From Bacteroidota bacterium (lineage in GTDB: Bacteria > Bacteroidota > Bacteroidia > Cytophagales > Cytophagaceae), in the NCBI GenBank assembly GCA_023392125.1, contig JAEVZS010000017.1, forward strand, positions 1 through 64,000: a stretch of 64,000 nucleotides of DNA, given 5' to 3'. The position numbers and the translations under genes were made by a program. A model generated the notes under the pieces. The model saw only the letters and a list, made by a program, of their open reading frames with translations. It was not told where the DNA came from and made no database searches. Below are positions 25,130 to 34,544 of this stretch, piece after piece. The stretch's first letter is position 1; every line of letters starts with the position of its first letter.

Positions 25130-26352
25130 TGAAAATTGCCGGAGATATACATTTTTCATATTGTACCAACATTCATCCCGGAGAATCATGGGAAGAAACT
25201 TTTCAGACTCTGAAGAATAACCTGCCTCTGGTTAAAGAAAAGATTGTTCCGTTTGAGAAAATGGGTATTGGTCTGAGACTGTCGGCCCGTGCTGCGGGAG
25301 AGTTGCTCAGTGGTAATAATCTTTCAGAGTTTAAGTACTGGCTTAGCTGCTACAATCTCTATGTTTTTACGATTAACGGATTTCCGTATGGAGATTTTCA
25401 TCACATAAGAGTAAAAGATGATGTTCATAAGCCAGACTGGCAGACCGGAGAGCGTCTTTTATATACCAGAAATCTTATTGATATACTGTCAGAGTTGTTA
25501 CCGGAAAAAGTGGAAGGCAGTATTTCTACTTCGCCTCTTTCTTACAGACCCTGGTATAAAAACAGTGCAGAGACAGAGGAAGCTACTGTTGCAGCAACTA
25601 AAAACCTCGTTGAAGTCGCTGTATATCTTAAAAATCTTGAACAGAAAAAAAATATACTGATTCATATTGACATTGAACCTGAACCGGATGGATTTCTTGA
25701 AAACTCCGGAGACGTCGCAGCATATTACACTAAATATCTGTTAAAAGAAGGCATAGACTATTTTTCATCCCGTACTGGTATAAGTGGTGGTGATGCCCGA
25801 AATGATCTTCTCCGGTATATACGAATCTGTTATGATGTCTGTCATTTTGCCCTGGCTTTTGAGTGTATTCAGGAGGTAATGGAGTGTTGGAGACCTCTGG
25901 GTATTCAGGTTGGCAAGATTCAGATCAGTGCGGCTCTGGAGGCCAGATTGTCCGGTGAGCTGATGGAAGATCAGAAGGTTCTGGAGGACTTGTTCCGATT
26001 TGATGAGTCGACCTATCTGCATCAGCTGGTGGCTGAAAGAAAGGATCAGAAAAGCCATCTCCGATATCCGGATCTTAGTGGGGTAGATAAATCGGTTTTC
26101 ACGCAACAGTCTGTAGAGCGGATCAGAGTACACTTTCATGTTCCTGTGTTTATAGAGCAGTATGGATACCTGGCATCTACTCAACAGGAAATTAAAAATA
26201 CGCTGGCCTGGTTGAAAAAGAACAAAATATCAAATCATTGGGAGGTCGAAACGTATACATGGACTGTGCTGCCGGCTGATCTGCGATTCGATTTGCCTGC
26301 TTCTATTGCCAGAGAAATGCAGTGGATTGTTGATTGCTGGGAACAGGTCTAA
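25129..26352 (+). CDS. eboE: EboE, TIM-barrel metabolite traffic protein
   Basis: The 407-residue protein resembles xylose-isomerase-like TIM barrels. Acidic and His residues sit at strand ends, as in HIDIEPEPDGFLENSGD, CYDVCHFALAFE, and VFIEQYGYL near the C-terminus. This fits EboE, whose biochemical activity is not established. It is coupled to eboD by a one-base overlap (TGATG). It is the last ebo gene here; the following gene is on the other strand and is not the phosphodiesterase-like eboF. Confidence 0.85.
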   Translation: MKIAGDIHFSYCTNIHPGESWEETFQTLKNNLPLVKEKIVPFEKMGIGLRLSARAAGELLSGNNLSEFKYWLSCYNLYVFTINGFPYGDFHHIRVKDDVHKPDWQTGERLLYTRNLIDILSELLPEKVEGSISTSPLSYRPWYKNSAETEEATVAATKNLVEVAVYLKNLEQKKNILIHIDIEPEPDGFLENSGDVAAYYTKYLLKEGIDYFSSRTGISGGDARNDLLRYIRICYDVCHFALAFECIQEVMECWRPLGIQVGKIQISAALEARLSGELMEDQKVLEDLFRFDESTYLHQLVAERKDQKSHLRYPDLSGVDKSVFTQQSVERIRVHFHVPVFIEQYGYLASTQQEIKNTLAWLKKNKISNHWEVETYTWTVLPADLRFDLPASIAREMQWIVDCWEQV

Positions 26353-26362
26353 GCTTGAATGA

Positions 26363-28351
26363 TTACTCTTTGTCTGGTTTTACCAGCTCAAATTCCACAC
26401 GACGGTTGATGCGCTTATCAGCCTCCGTTTTTTCCTCAACAATTGGTCGTTGGTTTCCATAGCCTTTGGCATCAATTCTTTCTGAAGCTACCTGACCATT
26501 TTCCATAATGTATTTTTTTATGGAATCTGCTCTGCGTTGCGAAAGCCGGAGATTCATATCTGCATTACCTTCCTGATCGGTATGTCCCGATATTTTCAGA
26601 GACATTGTCGGATGATCCACCAGAAAATTTACCAGCTTATCAAGGTCAGTGTGCATTTCAGGAAGTATTTCCGCACTTCCGTTTTCAAACTCAAGAGAGG
26701 CAAACTTCCAGCGATTGTAGTTGATTGAGGGTGTCTGTATATCAAAACTGGTATCGCCGTCAAGGAAAAAGCGTTCTTCGATCCGGAAAAAATCGTCGCC
26801 CTGAATTACAAGGAGGTAATTGTTTTTGTCAATCAGATCAAACTCATAGCTTCCGTCTTCTTTCAGATACTTTGGAGCTACTTCGATACCATTGTCCAGG
26901 TCAATAATGGATACAATTCCTTTAAATGGTACTCCGGTAAGGGAGTCTGTGAGGCTTCCTTTAAAGCTGGTGAAAGCCAGCGGTTGGGCTTCCATGGGTA
27001 GCGGAAAGGAAAACAGATCAAGATTCTTGTCATTTTCTTCTGCTTTCGCATAAAACAGGTTTTTGGAATCGGAATCAATGGTAAAATAATATTCATCCCC
27101 TTTGTTGTTAACCAGAGGACCGATGTTTTTGGGTTCAGACCAGTTTTTGCTGACTTTATGCGATTTGAATATATCATAGCTTCCAAAGTTTAGCAGGTGT
27201 CCATTGGAGCTAAAATAAAATACATGATGCTGAGGGTGATAAAAGGGGCTCACTTCATTGGCTCTCGTATTGATAACCGGGCCCATATTTTCCGCTTCAG
27301 CCCAGGAGCCGTCTGGGAGTTTGTAGGTAAAATAGATGTCTGATAAGCCAAAGCCGCCCAGCCTGTCAGATGCAAAATACAAGGTGTCTTCGGAATGAGA
27401 CAGTGTCGGCTGTGAGTCCCAGGCTGTGCTATTGACCTTCGGACCCAGATTCTGTGGTTTTGACCATGCAGAGTCACCAATCCGTTGGCTTACGTACAGA
27501 TCGCAGCTGCCCATACAGTCAGCACAATCGTATTGATAGCCTGCCACCCGGCATCGGGCAAAATACAAGGTTTTGCCGTCTCTGGAGATACAGGCAGAGC
27601 CTTCATTACAGCTGCTGTTAATCGGTGTACCGAAGGGCAGGGCCTCGTCCCAGAAACCATCATAATTTATGGTGTACCAGAGATCTTCCTCTTCGTTATA
27701 GTCAATTCGTCCGTATTTGAGGTTTTTCTTTCGTTTGGTAAAGATGAGCCTATTGTCACTCATACTCATGGTAGGACCATAGTCCGGATACTTCGTATCA
27801 TTAACCAGTTCTCCCATATTCAAGAACACACTTCTGGGTGGCACGAGAGTATCGATGTTTCGTCGGTAGCTTACCAGTTCATAATAAGTTTCGAGAGGTA
27901 CATAATAGCTCTTTTGAATAAAGCGGTCCCAGTTGTTAAAATGCTGCAGAACTTCTTCATTTTGTTTACCGGGAAGATTTTTCAGGACAATATTATATAT
28001 GGAAATTGCTTTATGTTCCTGATCGAGTACCTCGTATAGCTGACCAAGTTTCCACAGCAATTGTATGTCTTTGGAAAAATTGGCGATACCAAAGCTTTTT
28101 ACATAATCTTCAAGTCTGGGAAGCAGCTCCTGGAGATTTTCGGCCTGCTCATACTTTTGAATTTCTTTGAGCTTTTTCAGATCGTAATAATAGCCTCTGT
28201 TGTAATTGCGAAATTGCAGCTGCCAGTTTTTTTCTTCGGTGGACTCGCCTCTGCGCAAAGGTTTAATAGTGACTTGAGCGTTTTTATCCTGACTGTATCC
28301 CCAAATACTTAGCAGTAAAAAATAAATAATAACTATTTGCTTAAACCACAT
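26363..28351 (-). CDS. PorE-like OmpA-family envelope protein (TPR-PD40-CRD-OmpA)
   Basis: After the signal peptide (MWFKQIVIIYFLLLSIWGYS) the 662 residues show four parts. A helical TPR-like region (about 40-170) is followed by a PD40/WD40-like beta-propeller (about 190-455) with repeats such as DGKTLYFARC and SEDTLYFASDRLGGFGLSDI. A carboxypeptidase-regulatory-like domain (about 465-545) then leads to a C-terminal OmpA peptidoglycan-binding domain with SGHTDQEGNADMNLRLSQRR. The same order defines PorE, a type IX secretion component that links the machine to peptidoglycan. Bacteroidota have several paralogues, so PorE itself is not certain. Confidence 0.85.
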   Translation of the reverse strand: MWFKQIVIIYFLLLSIWGYSQDKNAQVTIKPLRRGESTEEKNWQLQFRNYNRGYYYDLKKLKEIQKYEQAENLQELLPRLEDYVKSFGIANFSKDIQLLWKLGQLYEVLDQEHKAISIYNIVLKNLPGKQNEEVLQHFNNWDRFIQKSYYVPLETYYELVSYRRNIDTLVPPRSVFLNMGELVNDTKYPDYGPTMSMSDNRLIFTKRKKNLKYGRIDYNEEEDLWYTINYDGFWDEALPFGTPINSSCNEGSACISRDGKTLYFARCRVAGYQYDCADCMGSCDLYVSQRIGDSAWSKPQNLGPKVNSTAWDSQPTLSHSEDTLYFASDRLGGFGLSDIYFTYKLPDGSWAEAENMGPVINTRANEVSPFYHPQHHVFYFSSNGHLLNFGSYDIFKSHKVSKNWSEPKNIGPLVNNKGDEYYFTIDSDSKNLFYAKAEENDKNLDLFSFPLPMEAQPLAFTSFKGSLTDSLTGVPFKGIVSIIDLDNGIEVAPKYLKEDGSYEFDLIDKNNYLLVIQGDDFFRIEERFFLDGDTSFDIQTPSINYNRWKFASLEFENGSAEILPEMHTDLDKLVNFLVDHPTMSLKISGHTDQEGNADMNLRLSQRRADSIKKYIMENGQVASERIDAKGYGNQRPIVEEKTEADKRINRRVEFELVKPDKE

Positions 28352-28444
28352 TTGCTCTTTAGCTCAGATTTGAATTGGTGACCTTTCGGATTAATAATCG
28401 CTTTTTGAAATAGGAAACCAAACGATTCCCTTACAAATTAGTTA

Positions 28445-28452
28445 CAAACTTA
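28445..28452 (-). promoter_or_regulatory. Possible -7 element of the PorE-like gene
   Basis: On the minus strand the bases read TAAGTTTG, matching TAnnTTTG. The site lies about 95 bases upstream of the start codon at 28351. No matching -33 element is evident, so this is a weak candidate. Confidence 0.35.
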
Positions 28453-28503
28453 TGAAATTTATGGTATAAGTATTGTAAAATGTAATTTATAAGATATTTA
28501 AAT

Positions 28504-28511
28504 TAAATTTG
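28504..28511 (+). promoter_or_regulatory. Possible -7 element of lon
   Basis: TAAATTTG matches TAnnTTTG and is 52 bases upstream of the lon ATG. A TTG at 28473-28475 is farther away than the usual spacing, so only the -7 part is supported. No heat-shock operator was recognised. Confidence 0.4.
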
Positions 28512-28563
28512 CTTTTTGTATCTAATGTAGTACGCCAAAATGGCAATGGAAGGAGTAGCGTGA

Positions 28564-31050
28564 ATGTATAAAAAAGGAGAGACTGACCAGATTTTTTTTC
28601 CTCAATTTATTGATGGTGAAAGTGTAGAGACGATACCGCTTCTTTCTCCTGAGGAAGAGGAACTCATGAATAAAGAAGATACTCCTGAGGTATTGCCGAT
28701 ACTTCCTGTACGAAATACGGTTTTATTTCCCGGAGTAGTTATTCCGGTTACAGTAAGTCGCCAGAAATCGATCCGTCTTGTCAAAAAATCATACAGGGGC
28801 GATCGTGTCATAGGTGTGGTGGCTCAGGAAAATACGGGTACGCAGGAACCCGGGCTTACTGATTTGTATCAGGTCGGGACTGTGGCTAAGATTCTCAGGA
28901 TGCTGATTATGCCTGATGGTAATACAACTATTATTATTCAGGGGCAAAAACGTTTCCGGATCAAGGAGCAAGTGCAGGAAGAACCGTTTCTGACTGCTAA
29001 AATTGAAGTGTTTGGAGACAGCAATGCTACTGTCAATAAGAAGGAACTGAAGGCGCTGATTCAGTCATTGAAAGATTCGGCGGATAAAATACTGAAGCTG
29101 AATCCGGAAATTCCTCAGGATGCCCAGGTAGCTATCAATAATATTGAAAGTCCTGCCTTTTTAACGCATTTTTTATCTTCAAATCTGAATGTTGAGGTAA
29201 AGGAAAAGCAAAAACTGCTGGAGATTACTGATCTGGTGAAACGCGGTACTATGCTGCTGGAGTACCTGATGAAAGAGATTCAGATGCTGAAGCTCAAGCA
29301 GGAGATTCAGAGCAAAGTACATTCAGATATTGATCAGCAGCAACGTGATTATTATATAAGGCAGCAGATAAAGGTTCTTCAGGATGAGCTGGGAGAGGAA
29401 TCAACCGATCAGGAAATTGAAAAGCTGAGACAAAAGGCGAAAGGTAAAAACTGGTCCAAAGCGGTCGGAGATCACTTTAGCCGGGAGCTGGTGAAGCTGG
29501 AGCGCATGAATCCTATGGCCTCAGAATATCCGCTTAGCTTCAACTATGCAGAGTTTCTGGTTGATCTTCCATGGGGAGAAGAAACAAAGGATAATTTTGA
29601 TCTGGACAGAGCAAAGAAAATACTTGATGCAGATCATTCGGGCCTTGAAAAAGTCAAAGAGCGTATCCTGGAGTATCTGTCCGTCCTGAAGCTGAAAAAG
29701 GATATGAAGGCTCCTATCCTTTGTCTGTACGGACCTCCGGGAGTCGGAAAAACTTCACTGGGGCGTTCGATAGCCAAATCACTCGGACGAAAATATGTCA
29801 GAATGTCACTGGGTGGTGTCAAGGATGAAGCTGAGATACGGGGTCATCGTAAAACCTATGTCGGAGCAATGCCGGGTAAAATTATCGGCAATCTCAAGAA
29901 AGTAGAAAGCAGCAATCCGGTATTTATTCTGGATGAGATTGATAAACTTGGGTCAGATTTCCGTGGGGATCCTTCTTCTGCTTTGCTGGAAGTGCTTGAT
30001 CCGGAACAGAACAGCACGTTTGTCGATAACTATCTGGAAGTGGAGTACGATCTCTCCAAGATCCTGTTTATTGCTACAGCCAATAATCTGGATTCTATCC
30101 AGCCGGCGCTTATGGACAGGATGGAAGTAATCGAAATCAATGGGTATACGCTGGAGGAAAAGCTTGAAATTGCCAAGAAGCATCTGGTCCCCAAACAGAA
30201 GAAAGAGCACGGTCTGAAAGCCGGGGATCTTAAGTTTAGCGATAATGCGCTGGTCAAGCTGATAGAAGATTATACAAGAGAATCCGGTGTCCGGAATCTG
30301 GAACGAAAAATCGGTTCTGTCATCCGGAAAGTAGCGCGCCTTGTAGCGACAGATGCCAGCTACCGAAAGACAGTGACTCCGGATGATGTAGTTAAGTATC
30401 TCGGTATCGAGGATTTTGAGAAAGAGACCTATCAGGACAATGAGGTGGCCGGAGTAGTAACCGGGCTTGCATGGACTCCTTACGGCGGAGAAATACTTAT
30501 GATTGAATCCAGTATAAGCAAGGGGAAAGGTCGTCTGACTCTTTCCGGAAAACTGGGAGATGTCATGAAAGAATCTGCACAGGCAGCCTTGTCATACCTT
30601 CGGGCGCATGCCGAAGATCTTGAGATAGACTATAAAATCTTTGATCACTTTGATCTTCATGTCCATGTTCCGGCCGGTGCTGTTCCCAAAGATGGACCTT
30701 CTGCCGGGATTACGATCTTTACCAGTCTTGCTTCTGTTTTTACGCAGCGAATGGTAAGAGATAAACTGGCAATGACCGGTGAAATAACACTAAGAGGTAA
30801 AGTATTGCCGGTCGGGGGAATTAAAGAGAAAATTCTTGCTGCCAGGAGAGCCGGAATCAGGGAAATTATAATGAGTGAAAAAAACAGAAAGGATATTCAG
30901 GAGATTAATAGGGATTATATCAAAGACCTGAAAATTCATTTTGTCCAGAACGTAGATCAGGTCCTCGAGCTGGCTCTGCTCAATAAGAAGGTGAAGAAAC
31001 CGGTTAATCTGTCGGTGGATCACCTCGAAAAAGAAAAGGAAAATGTATAA
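28564..31050 (+). CDS. lon: ATP-dependent Lon protease
   Basis: Lon degrades misfolded and regulatory proteins in the cytoplasm. The 828 residues contain the N-terminal substrate-binding domain (about 40-240, starting LPILPVRNTVLFPGVVIPVT). The AAA+ domain has Walker A near residue 390 (GPPGVGKTS) and Walker B in FILDEIDK. The protease domain has the Ser713-Lys754 dyad in PKDGPSAGIT and GGIKEKI. A strong terminator follows the stop by 9 bases. Confidence 0.98.
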   Translation: MYKKGETDQIFFPQFIDGESVETIPLLSPEEEELMNKEDTPEVLPILPVRNTVLFPGVVIPVTVSRQKSIRLVKKSYRGDRVIGVVAQENTGTQEPGLTDLYQVGTVAKILRMLIMPDGNTTIIIQGQKRFRIKEQVQEEPFLTAKIEVFGDSNATVNKKELKALIQSLKDSADKILKLNPEIPQDAQVAINNIESPAFLTHFLSSNLNVEVKEKQKLLEITDLVKRGTMLLEYLMKEIQMLKLKQEIQSKVHSDIDQQQRDYYIRQQIKVLQDELGEESTDQEIEKLRQKAKGKNWSKAVGDHFSRELVKLERMNPMASEYPLSFNYAEFLVDLPWGEETKDNFDLDRAKKILDADHSGLEKVKERILEYLSVLKLKKDMKAPILCLYGPPGVGKTSLGRSIAKSLGRKYVRMSLGGVKDEAEIRGHRKTYVGAMPGKIIGNLKKVESSNPVFILDEIDKLGSDFRGDPSSALLEVLDPEQNSTFVDNYLEVEYDLSKILFIATANNLDSIQPALMDRMEVIEINGYTLEEKLEIAKKHLVPKQKKEHGLKAGDLKFSDNALVKLIEDYTRESGVRNLERKIGSVIRKVARLVATDASYRKTVTPDDVVKYLGIEDFEKETYQDNEVAGVVTGLAWTPYGGEILMIESSISKGKGRLTLSGKLGDVMKESAQAALSYLRAHAEDLEIDYKIFDHFDLHVHVPAGAVPKDGPSAGITIFTSLASVFTQRMVRDKLAMTGEITLRGKVLPVGGIKEKILAARRAGIREIIMSEKNRKDIQEINRDYIKDLKIHFVQNVDQVLELALLNKKVKKPVNLSVDHLEKEKENV

Positions 31051-31059
31051 TAGAATTGT

Positions 31060-31092
31060 CGGGATTTCGTTTTTCAGAAATCCCGTTTTTTT
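31060..31092 (+). terminator. Strong terminator between lon and porQ
   Basis: A perfect 9-base stem CGGGATTTC/GAAATCCCG with an 8-base loop is followed by seven T. It begins 10 bases after the lon stop and ends only 4 bases before the chosen porQ ATG at 31097. Any transcript that reads through would carry the hairpin right over the ribosome-binding area. Confidence 0.85.
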
Positions 31093-31096
31093 GTAT

Positions 31097-32143
31097 ATGA
31101 TCAGATACCTTTTTCTTTTTTTTATCTGTACTACCGGATTTTGCTCGTATGCCCAGTTGGGTGGTTCCGCTGCCTATCACTATATCAATGTACCGGTCAA
31201 TGCCAGGGTAAGCGGCATGGGAGGAAAATATGTTTCTTTGAGCGATGATGATATAATTTCCTTTATGCAGAATCCTGCTTCTCTGAATAAGGATATGTCC
31301 GGCAGGCTCTCGATCAATTATATGCCTTATCTTACCGGTGTCAATGCAACTACCCTTGCCTACGGATTACAATCCGGTGAAAACAATCTTTATGGCATAG
31401 GGTTTACTTTTTTTGATTATGGAAAACTGGATGAGACTGCACCTGACGGCACTATAACAGGGACTTTCCGGGTTAATGAATATGCTATTACCGGAGGCTG
31501 CTCACATGTAATAGGTAATTATACGCTCGGGATGAATCTGAAGCTGGCCGGTTCGCATCTCGGACCTTATAGCTCTTATGCCATTATGACAGATGTAGGT
31601 GGCTTTTATCAGCATCCTGAAAAAGACTGGACCATTGGGATGGTTTTTAAGAATATAGGTTATGCATTCAAGCGATATACTCCCGGCGTAAATGTCAGAA
31701 TGCCGTTGGAGGTAATAGTAGGAACAAGCTATAAGCTGGAAAATTTACCTTTCCGGCTTACTATTTCAGCACACAATTTGCAGCGTCCGGATATTGTCTA
31801 TCTTGATCCGGACAAGAAGGGAAAAGTTGACCTTATGGGCAATGAAATAAAAGAAAAGAAGAAAATAGGTGATCAGATATTCCGGCATTTCATCTTTGGA
31901 GGGGAGTTTCTGCTGAGCAAGAATTTTCATATCAGGGTGGCGTATAACCCGCAGCGAAGAAAAGAGATGCGGCTTGAAGAAAGAGCCGGAGTAGCGGGTA
32001 TGGCCATCGGATGTAATCTTACTGTAAAAAATATCGGACTGGCTTATACCAGATCGTTTTATCATGTGTCGGGTGCTTCCAATCATTTGACATTGACAAC
32101 CAGCATGGATAGAGTATTTAAGAAAAGGGAATTGCAAAATTAA
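31097..32143 (+). CDS. porQ: Type IX secretion system protein PorQ
   Basis: PorQ is an outer-membrane beta-barrel that works with the T9SS cargo-attachment machinery. With ATG 31097 the protein has 348 residues and a clean signal peptide, MIRYLFLFFICTTGFCSYAQ. Diagnostic PorQ text follows: YHYINVPVNARVSGMGGKYV, DDDIISFMQNPASLN, INYMPYLTGVN. A frame start at 31043 would overlap lon and place the terminator inside the coding region, so it is rejected. hslU starts 12 bases after the stop. Confidence 0.9.
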   Translation: MIRYLFLFFICTTGFCSYAQLGGSAAYHYINVPVNARVSGMGGKYVSLSDDDIISFMQNPASLNKDMSGRLSINYMPYLTGVNATTLAYGLQSGENNLYGIGFTFFDYGKLDETAPDGTITGTFRVNEYAITGGCSHVIGNYTLGMNLKLAGSHLGPYSSYAIMTDVGGFYQHPEKDWTIGMVFKNIGYAFKRYTPGVNVRMPLEVIVGTSYKLENLPFRLTISAHNLQRPDIVYLDPDKKGKVDLMGNEIKEKKKIGDQIFRHFIFGGEFLLSKNFHIRVAYNPQRRKEMRLEERAGVAGMAIGCNLTVKNIGLAYTRSFYHVSGASNHLTLTTSMDRVFKKRELQN

Positions 32144-32155
32144 AATCTGTAAGCG

Positions 32156-33550
32156 ATGATTGATAACGAACAGTACCTGACCCCCCGGCAGATAGTTGAA
32201 GAACTGGATAAATATATAATCGGTCAGCATGAGGCTAAACGGAACGTAGCGATAGCTCTGCGTAACAGATGGAGGCGTATGAGTGCTGATGAGGATATGA
32301 GAAAAGAGATTGTTCCCAATAATATTCTGATGATCGGAGCGACCGGAGTCGGGAAAACCGAAATTGCCCGCCGGCTGGCAAAAGTAGCGGATGCCCCTTT
32401 TACAAAGGTTGAGGCTTCAAAATTTACAGAGGTGGGGTATGTAGGCAGGGATGTGGAAAGTATGGTCAGAGATCTGGTAGAGCAGGCAGTGCATCTGGTT
32501 AAAGCCGGCAAGAAAGAAACGGTAAAGGCCAAGGCTGCTCAGGTAGTGGAGGATATCATACTTGATGCGTTGATTCCCCCGGTCAGAAGGCCGGTTTCTT
32601 CCGGGCCGACTGTGTTTCCGGATAGTACTGTTCCGGTAAATGAGGATGATGCAGAGCTTAATGAGCGGACACGTGAAAAATTCAGGGAAAAAATCCGGAA
32701 CGGGGAGCTGGATGATCGTAAAATAGAAATTAACGTGCAGGCTGCTGCTCCTTCCAATGTCGGAGTGATCGGAGGAGGTATGGATGAAGTCTCCATGATG
32801 AATATTCAGGAGATGATGAATAATCTGATGCCTAAGAAAAACAAGAAAAGAAAAGTGACCATCGCTGATGCCAAGAAAATTCTTCTCGAAGAAGAGGCTG
32901 CAAAGCTTATTGACATGGATGAGGTAAAGGAAGAGGCGATTAAAAAGGCTGAAAATACAGGTATTATTTTTATTGATGAAATAGATAAGATTGCATCGGG
33001 GACATCCGGCAAAGGTGGTCCCGATGTGAGCAGAGAAGGTGTTCAGAGAGACTTGCTGCCCATAGTGGAGGGAAGTACGGTCAATACCAAGTATGGGGTA
33101 ATTTCCACGGATCATATTTTATTTATTGCTGCCGGTGCATTCCATATCAGCAAACCTTCGGATCTTATTCCGGAACTGCAGGGACGTTTTCCTATTCGTG
33201 TTGAGCTGAATAATCTGACCAAGGAAGACTTTTTCCAGATTCTGAAAACACCCAAAAACGCTCTTACCAAACAGTATGTAGCCTTATTGCAGGCGGAAAA
33301 TGTAGGTCTGGAATTCAGTGAAGAGGCACTGGGAGAACTTGCAGAAATAGCTTTTCAGGTCAATTCAGAAGTTGAGAATATCGGAGCCAGAAGGCTTCAT
33401 ACGGTTATGAGCCAGTTGCTTAATGAAATTCTTTTTGATGTGCCGGATAAAATTGGTCCCAATGCCAAAATCGTAGTTTCGGTAGATATGGTCCGCCAGA
33501 AACTTTCGAGCCTGGTTAAGAACAAAGATCTGAGTCAGTATATTCTTTAG
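32156..33550 (+). CDS. hslU: HslU, ATPase subunit of the HslUV protease
   Basis: HslU unfolds substrates for the HslV peptidase. The start LTPRQIVEELDKYIIGQHEA is typical. Walker A is GATGVGKTE with Lys67, Walker B is IIFIDEIDKIA, and the C-terminal end is short and hydrophobic (SQYIL), as needed to dock into HslV. The intermediate I-domain spans about residues 110-245. It is 464 residues long. hslV is not next to it in this window. The gene sits directly behind porQ. Confidence 0.96.
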   Translation: MIDNEQYLTPRQIVEELDKYIIGQHEAKRNVAIALRNRWRRMSADEDMRKEIVPNNILMIGATGVGKTEIARRLAKVADAPFTKVEASKFTEVGYVGRDVESMVRDLVEQAVHLVKAGKKETVKAKAAQVVEDIILDALIPPVRRPVSSGPTVFPDSTVPVNEDDAELNERTREKFREKIRNGELDDRKIEINVQAAAPSNVGVIGGGMDEVSMMNIQEMMNNLMPKKNKKRKVTIADAKKILLEEEAAKLIDMDEVKEEAIKKAENTGIIFIDEIDKIASGTSGKGGPDVSREGVQRDLLPIVEGSTVNTKYGVISTDHILFIAAGAFHISKPSDLIPELQGRFPIRVELNNLTKEDFFQILKTPKNALTKQYVALLQAENVGLEFSEEALGELAEIAFQVNSEVENIGARRLHTVMSQLLNEILFDVPDKIGPNAKIVVSVDMVRQKLSSLVKNKDLSQYIL

Positions 33551-33643
33551 GCGGCATACTTTACAGGCTTTCTGACGTATAATTAGCTGCTTTGTGTATT
33601 ATCTGTAAGTTATTATTCCTGCTATTTGTCGGAAATATAAGTC

Positions 33644-34543
33644 ATGCTGGAAACCGTTTTTAGTTCATTTACGGATATTTATACCTTACTTGCCGGCAAG
33701 CTGGTAATATGGATCAGGCAGGCAATTCTTCTGATTCCGAATGTAATAACTGCATCGCTGGTTTTTCTGGTTTTTTACCTGGCAGGAAAATTCAGCGAAT
33801 CGCTTATTCTTCGCTTCACAAGAGGATATACCCTTAGTTCCGAATTTGTCCGGATTATAGCCCGGATAATATACGGAGCGTTTGTGATAGCAGGTGTCTT
33901 CTTTGCTCTGGGGATCCTTCATCTGGACAAAACGGTTACCTCACTATTGGCAGGCGCCGGTATTATAGGGCTGGCACTGAGCTTTGCTTTTCAGGATATT
34001 GCTACCAATTTTGTTTCAGGATTCATTATTGCCTTGCATAAACCCATAAAAGTCGGGGATATGGTAGAAACAAACGGGCATATGGGATATATCTCCGAGA
34101 TTACGCTCAGAGCTATCCACCTGAAAACCTTTCAGGGGCAGGATGTAATTATTCCTTCCAAAGATGTATTGCAGAAGGCGATTAAAAATTATACTACGCT
34201 TGGTTCGCGCAGAGTGGAGATTGTGGTGCGGGTTGCCTATAAGGAAGATCTGGAGCGGGTGACGGAGATTGCCAGGAAAGCTGTCGAACAGGTGACGGAG
34301 CGGGATGAAATTTTTCCGGTGGATGTTTATTTTGAGGAATTGGGGGAATCTTCGGCCAATATGCGCGTAATGTTCTGGATTAATCTGATTCAGAACAGGA
34401 ATTTTCTCAAAGCACGTCATGAAGCGATTCTTTTGCTCCATAAAGCTTTCCGGAATCATGATGTTACTATTCCGTATCCGGCCAGGATCCTGCATTTTTC
34501 AGAAAAGGAACGATCAGCTGAGGATAATCCCCGGTCTTTCTGA
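33644..34543 (+). CDS. MscS-family mechanosensitive channel
   Basis: MscS-type channels release solutes when membrane tension rises. The 299 residues show three N-terminal hydrophobic segments (about 18-48, 65-90, 100-125). The pore helix is glycine/alanine-rich, AGAGIIGLALSFAFQDIATN, followed by the conserved KPIKVGDMVETNGHMGYISE beta domain and the cytoplasmic alpha/beta domain to the C-terminus. It ends 1 base from a convergent gene on the other strand. Confidence 0.93.
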   Translation: MLETVFSSFTDIYTLLAGKLVIWIRQAILLIPNVITASLVFLVFYLAGKFSESLILRFTRGYTLSSEFVRIIARIIYGAFVIAGVFFALGILHLDKTVTSLLAGAGIIGLALSFAFQDIATNFVSGFIIALHKPIKVGDMVETNGHMGYISEITLRAIHLKTFQGQDVIIPSKDVLQKAIKNYTTLGSRRVEIVVRVAYKEDLERVTEIARKAVEQVTERDEIFPVDVYFEELGESSANMRVMFWINLIQNRNFLKARHEAILLLHKAFRNHDVTIPYPARILHFSEKERSAEDNPRSF

Positions 34544-34544
34544 A

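Noticed and set aside
27485..28039. 184-codon + strand frame inside the PorE-like gene
   Set aside because: The minus-strand frame has clear PD40 and OmpA motifs; the opposite frame has none.
31043..31096. Earlier ATG for porQ inside lon
   Set aside because: It would put a perfect terminator inside the coding sequence and spoil the signal peptide; ATG 31097 gives a clean one.
32417..33115. 232-codon open frame on the minus strand opposite hslU
   Set aside because: It lies wholly within the well-supported hslU gene and its protein has no family pattern or start context.
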